A stretch of 64,000 bases of DNA from Zarea fungicola. Its lineage: Eukaryota > Ascomycota > Sordariomycetes > Hypocreales > Cordycipitaceae. Made by a program: the position numbers and the translations under genes. Under the pieces are notes generated by a model. The model was not told the DNA's origin. It searched no databases and saw only the letters and a list, made by a program, of their open reading frames with translations. How positions within the stretch are numbered: position 1 is the first letter of the stretch; each line of letters opens with the position of its first letter. The stretch spans positions 1 through 64,000 of the forward strand of contig FWCC01000419.1 of the NCBI GenBank assembly GCA_900169235.1, given 5' to 3'. This document shows positions 60,664 to 64,000 of the stretch, one piece after another.

Positions 60664-61395
60664 TCAATCACTATCAGAGCCATAGCCAACCAATGCCAAT
60701 GCCGTATTTTTCGACTGTAGTACTTCCTGCTTTTCGACCTTGTTCTCTTCTCGTACCTGAACGCCAACCTCTTTCGCACCCTTTTCCTCCTCCTCCTTCT
60801 CCCCCTCAGCCTTATCACCATCACCACCACTCCCCCCCGCGCTTACTTTCCTCCTCACAACGCCGAGCCCAGCAGCCTCTCTCTGCGTCTTCCTCTTCCT
60901 CTTCCTTGCCGCCCCCGTCCCCCATTCATCGTCTCCGTCTTTCTCGGCCTCGTCATCCTCTCCTCCAGCCTTCTTGTTCGCCGCCGATGCTTCACGAAAG
61001 GCCTTCAACCCTTCCTCCGTCTCCCTTCTCACGTTTTCCTCCTCCCTCCTCTTTCTCGCCGCCACCTCGTCCAGAAAATCAATCTCATCATCGTCCAGCG
61101 CCCGGAACTGATTCGTAAGCTTGCTGGCTTCCGCTGCGGCGGCTTCCTTTGCCGCCTTGTTGGCCTGCAGCACGTCGTACAGGCTGCGCTCCTGCTCTCC
61201 AGATCCTAGCTTAGCACGAGCTTCTTGGCGGCGTTGTCGCTCGGCATCGAGATGTTTCTGTGCGCGCTCCCATTCTGCTGATTTGGAGGTGCTCTCAGCA
61301 GCAGTGGAAGCTGGCACAGGGGCTGTTGCACGATCTGCATCTGCGCCGACGGCGCTGGCGGTAATTGTGCCGCCAGCGACAAATCGGCTAGTCAT
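60664..61395 (-). CDS. NIP30/FAM192A (PSME3IP1) N-terminal domain protein
   Basis: Single exon, 243 residues. The NIP30 domain fills the first 130: TSRFVAGGTI, then RSLYDVLQANKAAKEA and LTNQFRALDDDEIDFLDEV, followed by a charged helix (ARKRREEENVRRE). The C-terminus is Lys/Glu-rich and ends GYGSDSD. In animals the homologue binds the PA28-gamma proteasome activator through a phosphorylated C-terminal region, and in nuclear speckle/coilin contexts; whether the fungal protein does so is not known. Nuclear localisation is plausible from the KRKRK stretch near residue 170. Convergent with TIM54. Confidence 0.87.
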   Translation of the reverse strand: MTSRFVAGGTITASAVGADADRATAPVPASTAAESTSKSAEWERAQKHLDAERQRRQEARAKLGSGEQERSLYDVLQANKAAKEAAAAEASKLTNQFRALDDDEIDFLDEVAARKRREEENVRRETEEGLKAFREASAANKKAGGEDDEAEKDGDDEWGTGAARKRKRKTQREAAGLGVVRRKVSAGGSGGDGDKAEGEKEEEEKGAKEVGVQVREENKVEKQEVLQSKNTALALVGYGSDSD

Positions 61396-63007
61396 GGCCT
61401 GCTTTCAGATAAGAGTATGCCAACCTCGAGCGGGTTTGGTGTTGCCGATTCAATTGCCTTTAATCTCAAGGTTTTCCAGATAATTAATGTGCCCAATGGA
61501 AGCGCGCGGTGACTATTACTGTGCCATGTTCATCTGCTTAATCGCTTCGATGGAATGGCAATGGCAGTCAAAGTCAGGCCCGACGTTTAACCGATGAACG
61601 ACATCACTGACAAGCTACTAACAAACGACCAAGTTTTAACCGCCAATGTGGCTAACAATAAATATTTTCAAAATGTTATGATTCAACTGATAACAAGGTG
61701 AGACATCAGGTCACGGACTTGTTCCTGTAAGTTATAATAATGAAACGCCTTTTTGTAATGCAAAACAGGGCCCCATAAAGATGAAGGTGTCAACGCGCTG
61801 CGAGGTGTAAACTTGCGCGAACATCCTTGCAAACGCGGAGACCTGTGAAGGAAATTTGAGCGGCAGAATCAACTGTAGACCCTCAATAAGTCCTCATTAA
61901 ACTTAAACAATCCACAATAAACCTCCATCTACCTATGCCTGCCTGCGAGAGAGGCTCTCTAATAAAAAAAATTGTGAAAGAGCGCTCCTCCTCAACAAGG
62001 TACCACCAGAAGGGCAAAACTGCCGCTACTAGTTGAAAACCAAGCTAGAACAGAGAAAAAGCCCCGGTGTAGGATGAACAATAACAAAACAACCCGACTC
62101 GAAAGTCTCCATGTACCCGCTGAAAGCAATGCATAACGTCCCATAAAGTTCCAAGCCTCTTTTTTTCCGGCGACAAAAACGTCGCCGTTGCAAAACCTTA
62201 GCCTGGCCTTAATATCAATATGTACTGATGGCGTCCAGGGTCTGCTTCCCGCCAAGGATGGGGGCGTCAGACATGCTGTAATCCAACATGTACTCTGTAC
62301 AAGAGAAGAGGTGCGAATGACAAGAATGCTCACAGAATGCAGCAGCAGATAGCATGTCATTGCTTCGTCCTTGATCAGAGAATGACGAGAATGACCTCAC
62401 AAGGTGTAAAATATCAAAACGCCCATCCAATTTGTACCGCAATGTGCAACCAACTGAAGTCCGAAACAAATAATGTAATGTAAAACCACAGGAACAGCTC
62501 GAGACTGTCTACCGAAAGCCCGTGGTTTCTTTTCGAGAGTAAAAACAATTGAGAGCCAAATCTATCGAAAACGTCGAGGCCCATGCAATAAAAACAAGTT
62601 CCGGAATGCCAATATGCGCCGATGAATCCATTATGAACAAATATCGTGAAAACAAAATACGTCGGAAGGATAGAAGCGGGTGCCAAGAATCAAGAGTCAA
62701 AACTTGTTTAATGCAGACTTTTAGATTTTGGTCGCGCTCGTTCCTCTGACGCGTGAATGGGAAAAAAAACGCAATAAATAAATGCTCCAGTAAAAAGAAC
62801 ATCCTGCGAGAATAACTGTTGACTTTTTCGTAGCGGGGGTATCTGAAGAAAAATGTCGTCCTCGGCAAGACCATAGAAATTGTGTCGTAAAAAATGGAAA
62901 GCCTAACCCCTTTTATTCGTAAAACCAAATGAATGATAAAATCGGCTTAAGGAGCGAGAATGTGGTGTAAAATGTAGTGACAAAGGGAATCACGAAAACG
63001 GGGCCGT
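61396..63007. other. Intergenic, 3' flank of the cyclin gene
   Basis: About 1.6 kb. Only short frames in AT-rich DNA; likely a long 3' untranslated region of the cyclin gene (up to about 62 kb) and the NIP30 promoter. Nothing recognised. Confidence 0.5.
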
Positions 63008-64000
63008 TTAGCCCATGACAGGCTGACCATAGCCAGGAGCCACGAAGTAGGGAGTTTGCTTAATGGATCCAGAGCAGCCAGTGCAATTGCAGTCACCCAT
63101 GCCATGCTCCCATCCACCATGGTGGTAAGGGTACGAAGCGTAGGGTGCCTGGCGGTTGGGAAAGTACTGGTTGGCTACAGCAGGCTGCGGGTAACGACTG
63201 GCATACTGTGTCGCAGCATTGGAAAACCAGTCATTATAGCGCGCATTGCTCGAGGTAGCAGACATACCATAGTCTGGAGTACCGTAACCGGAATCGGGAG
63301 GAGTAAGAGGAGCGCTCCAAGGATTCTGCTGCCACGTGGCATCCCGGCTTGGGTACGACTGCTGGGCCTTGAGAGCCTGGTAGCGCTCGTACTCAGCAAC
63401 TTGTTCTTGGATGTAGCGTGAATTGGGAGAATGGCGACTGCCATTGTATCGCGAGATTTCCGTGTCGATGGCAGGAATTTGCGACGCAAGTCTCTCACGA
63501 GAAGCCTGAGCGACCTGCCGCTTCTTCATCTGCTGGTAGTCACGCCAGCTGTCAAGCCACGCCTGGTAATCTTTGCTGAGATCGAGGTTCACATAGAGGC
63601 GCCACTGCATGGCCTGAACCCAATCAAATTCGAGCGAGTTGAGCTCAGAAACGGCAATACCGCTAACCTCAGACCAAGAACGGTTCTGGAAAGTATTGTC
63701 GTCGAGGAATTTACTTCCCAGAAGAAGAGAAACGGTTAGATAGCGCCAGACCTGGCCTTCGGACGCCTTGTAAGGCCCTTGGCCCTTCATGGCATTGATC
63801 CTTTTTGCCAAATAGTTCATCCCAAGGAGAATCGTAGTGCTCGGTAGTCTCGTCGACGTCAGAATCTGCGTGACAAACTTGCGAAAGGGAGAAGAGACGG
63901 TGGCATCAGGAGTGACCAGACGAGTTGCCATCTCAGCAACATACTCAGCCATCATGTCGACCTCATAATCGAGGACGGCACACACGCCTCCGGGCATGAT
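63008..64000 (-). CDS. Clg1/Pho80-type cyclin, 3' part, cut by the window edge
   Basis: Minus-strand frame open to base 64000; 331 codons plus stop are visible, and the Met at 63997 may be internal (an Ile codon precedes it in frame). The cyclin box runs over about 40-145 of the visible part: LPSTTILLGMNYLAKR, WRYLTVSLLLGSKFLDDNTF, SWSEVSGIAVSELNSLEFDW, MQWRLYVNLD. It is followed by a disordered Tyr/Pro/Gln-rich tail and a conserved CNCTGCSGS near the C-terminus. The pattern is that of the fungal Clg1/Pho80-like cyclin family that pairs with Pho85-type kinases. The N-terminal part and promoter lie outside the window. Confidence 0.85.
   Translation of the reverse strand: MMPGGVCAVLDYEVDMMAEYVAEMATRLVTPDATVSSPFRKFVTQILTSTRLPSTTILLGMNYLAKRINAMKGQGPYKASEGQVWRYLTVSLLLGSKFLDDNTFQNRSWSEVSGIAVSELNSLEFDWVQAMQWRLYVNLDLSKDYQAWLDSWRDYQQMKKRQVAQASRERLASQIPAIDTEISRYNGSRHSPNSRYIQEQVAEYERYQALKAQQSYPSRDATWQQNPWSAPLTPPDSGYGTPDYGMSATSSNARYNDWFSNAATQYASRYPQPAVANQYFPNRQAPYASYPYHHGGWEHGMGDCNCTGCSGSIKQTPYFVAPGYGQPVMG

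Overview
This window is nuclear DNA of a filamentous ascomycete, most likely a sordariomycete and plausibly Hypocreales. The evidence is short spliceosomal introns (44-134 bp, GTAAGT/GTACGT/GTATGT donors, CTAAC-type branch points), monocistronic genes on both strands, pyrimidine-rich leaders, and orthologues such as the NDR kinase COT-1, a Zn2Cys6 regulator, a CYS3-regulator-type palindrome and a fungal GPI-anchored protein. All gene models were read by eye; exon joins were accepted only where splice sites, phase and family conservation agreed.

Layout. (1) 0.2-8.8 kb: RPF2 (ribosome biogenesis, +), a Zn2Cys6 transcription factor (-), about 2.8 kb without a gene, then a PLP-dependent cystathionine gamma-lyase (+) whose promoter has a TATA box, an ATGGCGCCAT palindrome 348 bp upstream of it, and a probable leader intron. 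(2) 9-18 kb: an accessory, decaying stretch with small hydrophobic reading frames, a large broken gene of a HET-like membrane family (four premature stops confidently aligned plus one more, and two frameshifts), another gene relic, an AT-rich block, an intact F-box gene and an orphan exon pair. (3) 18-25.9 kb: sparse, with a GPI-anchored cysteine-rich cell-surface protein (+), the Dpb4/POLE3 histone-fold subunit (-) and a single-pass membrane protein (-). (4) 25.9-34.4 kb and 36.9-47.4 kb: two gene deserts of ordinary base composition on either side of the RSC7/Swp82 chromatin-remodelling gene (-). They hold a metallophosphoesterase relic, a foldback element, and copies of a short TACGGAGTAC motif. 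(5) 47.4-64 kb: a dense housekeeping block, DIS3 (exosome nuclease, +), NUG1-type nucleolar GTPase (-), SF3a66/SAP62 (+), COT-1 kinase (-), TIM54 (+), NIP30/FAM192A-like (-), and a Clg1/Pho80-type cyclin (-) that runs off the right edge.

The genes do not form a biosynthetic cluster or operon. Three (RPF2, DIS3, NUG1) serve ribosome production or rRNA processing, and DIS3/NUG1, SAP62/COT1 and TIM54/NIP30 are convergent pairs with 288-472 bp between stop codons. I found no tRNA or rRNA gene, no intact transposon and no CRISPR array. I do not see a clearly new multi-gene system. The best leads are the sulphur-control promoter, the HET-like pseudogene, the TACGGAGTAC motif family, and the paired TCACGTGA sites before DIS3.
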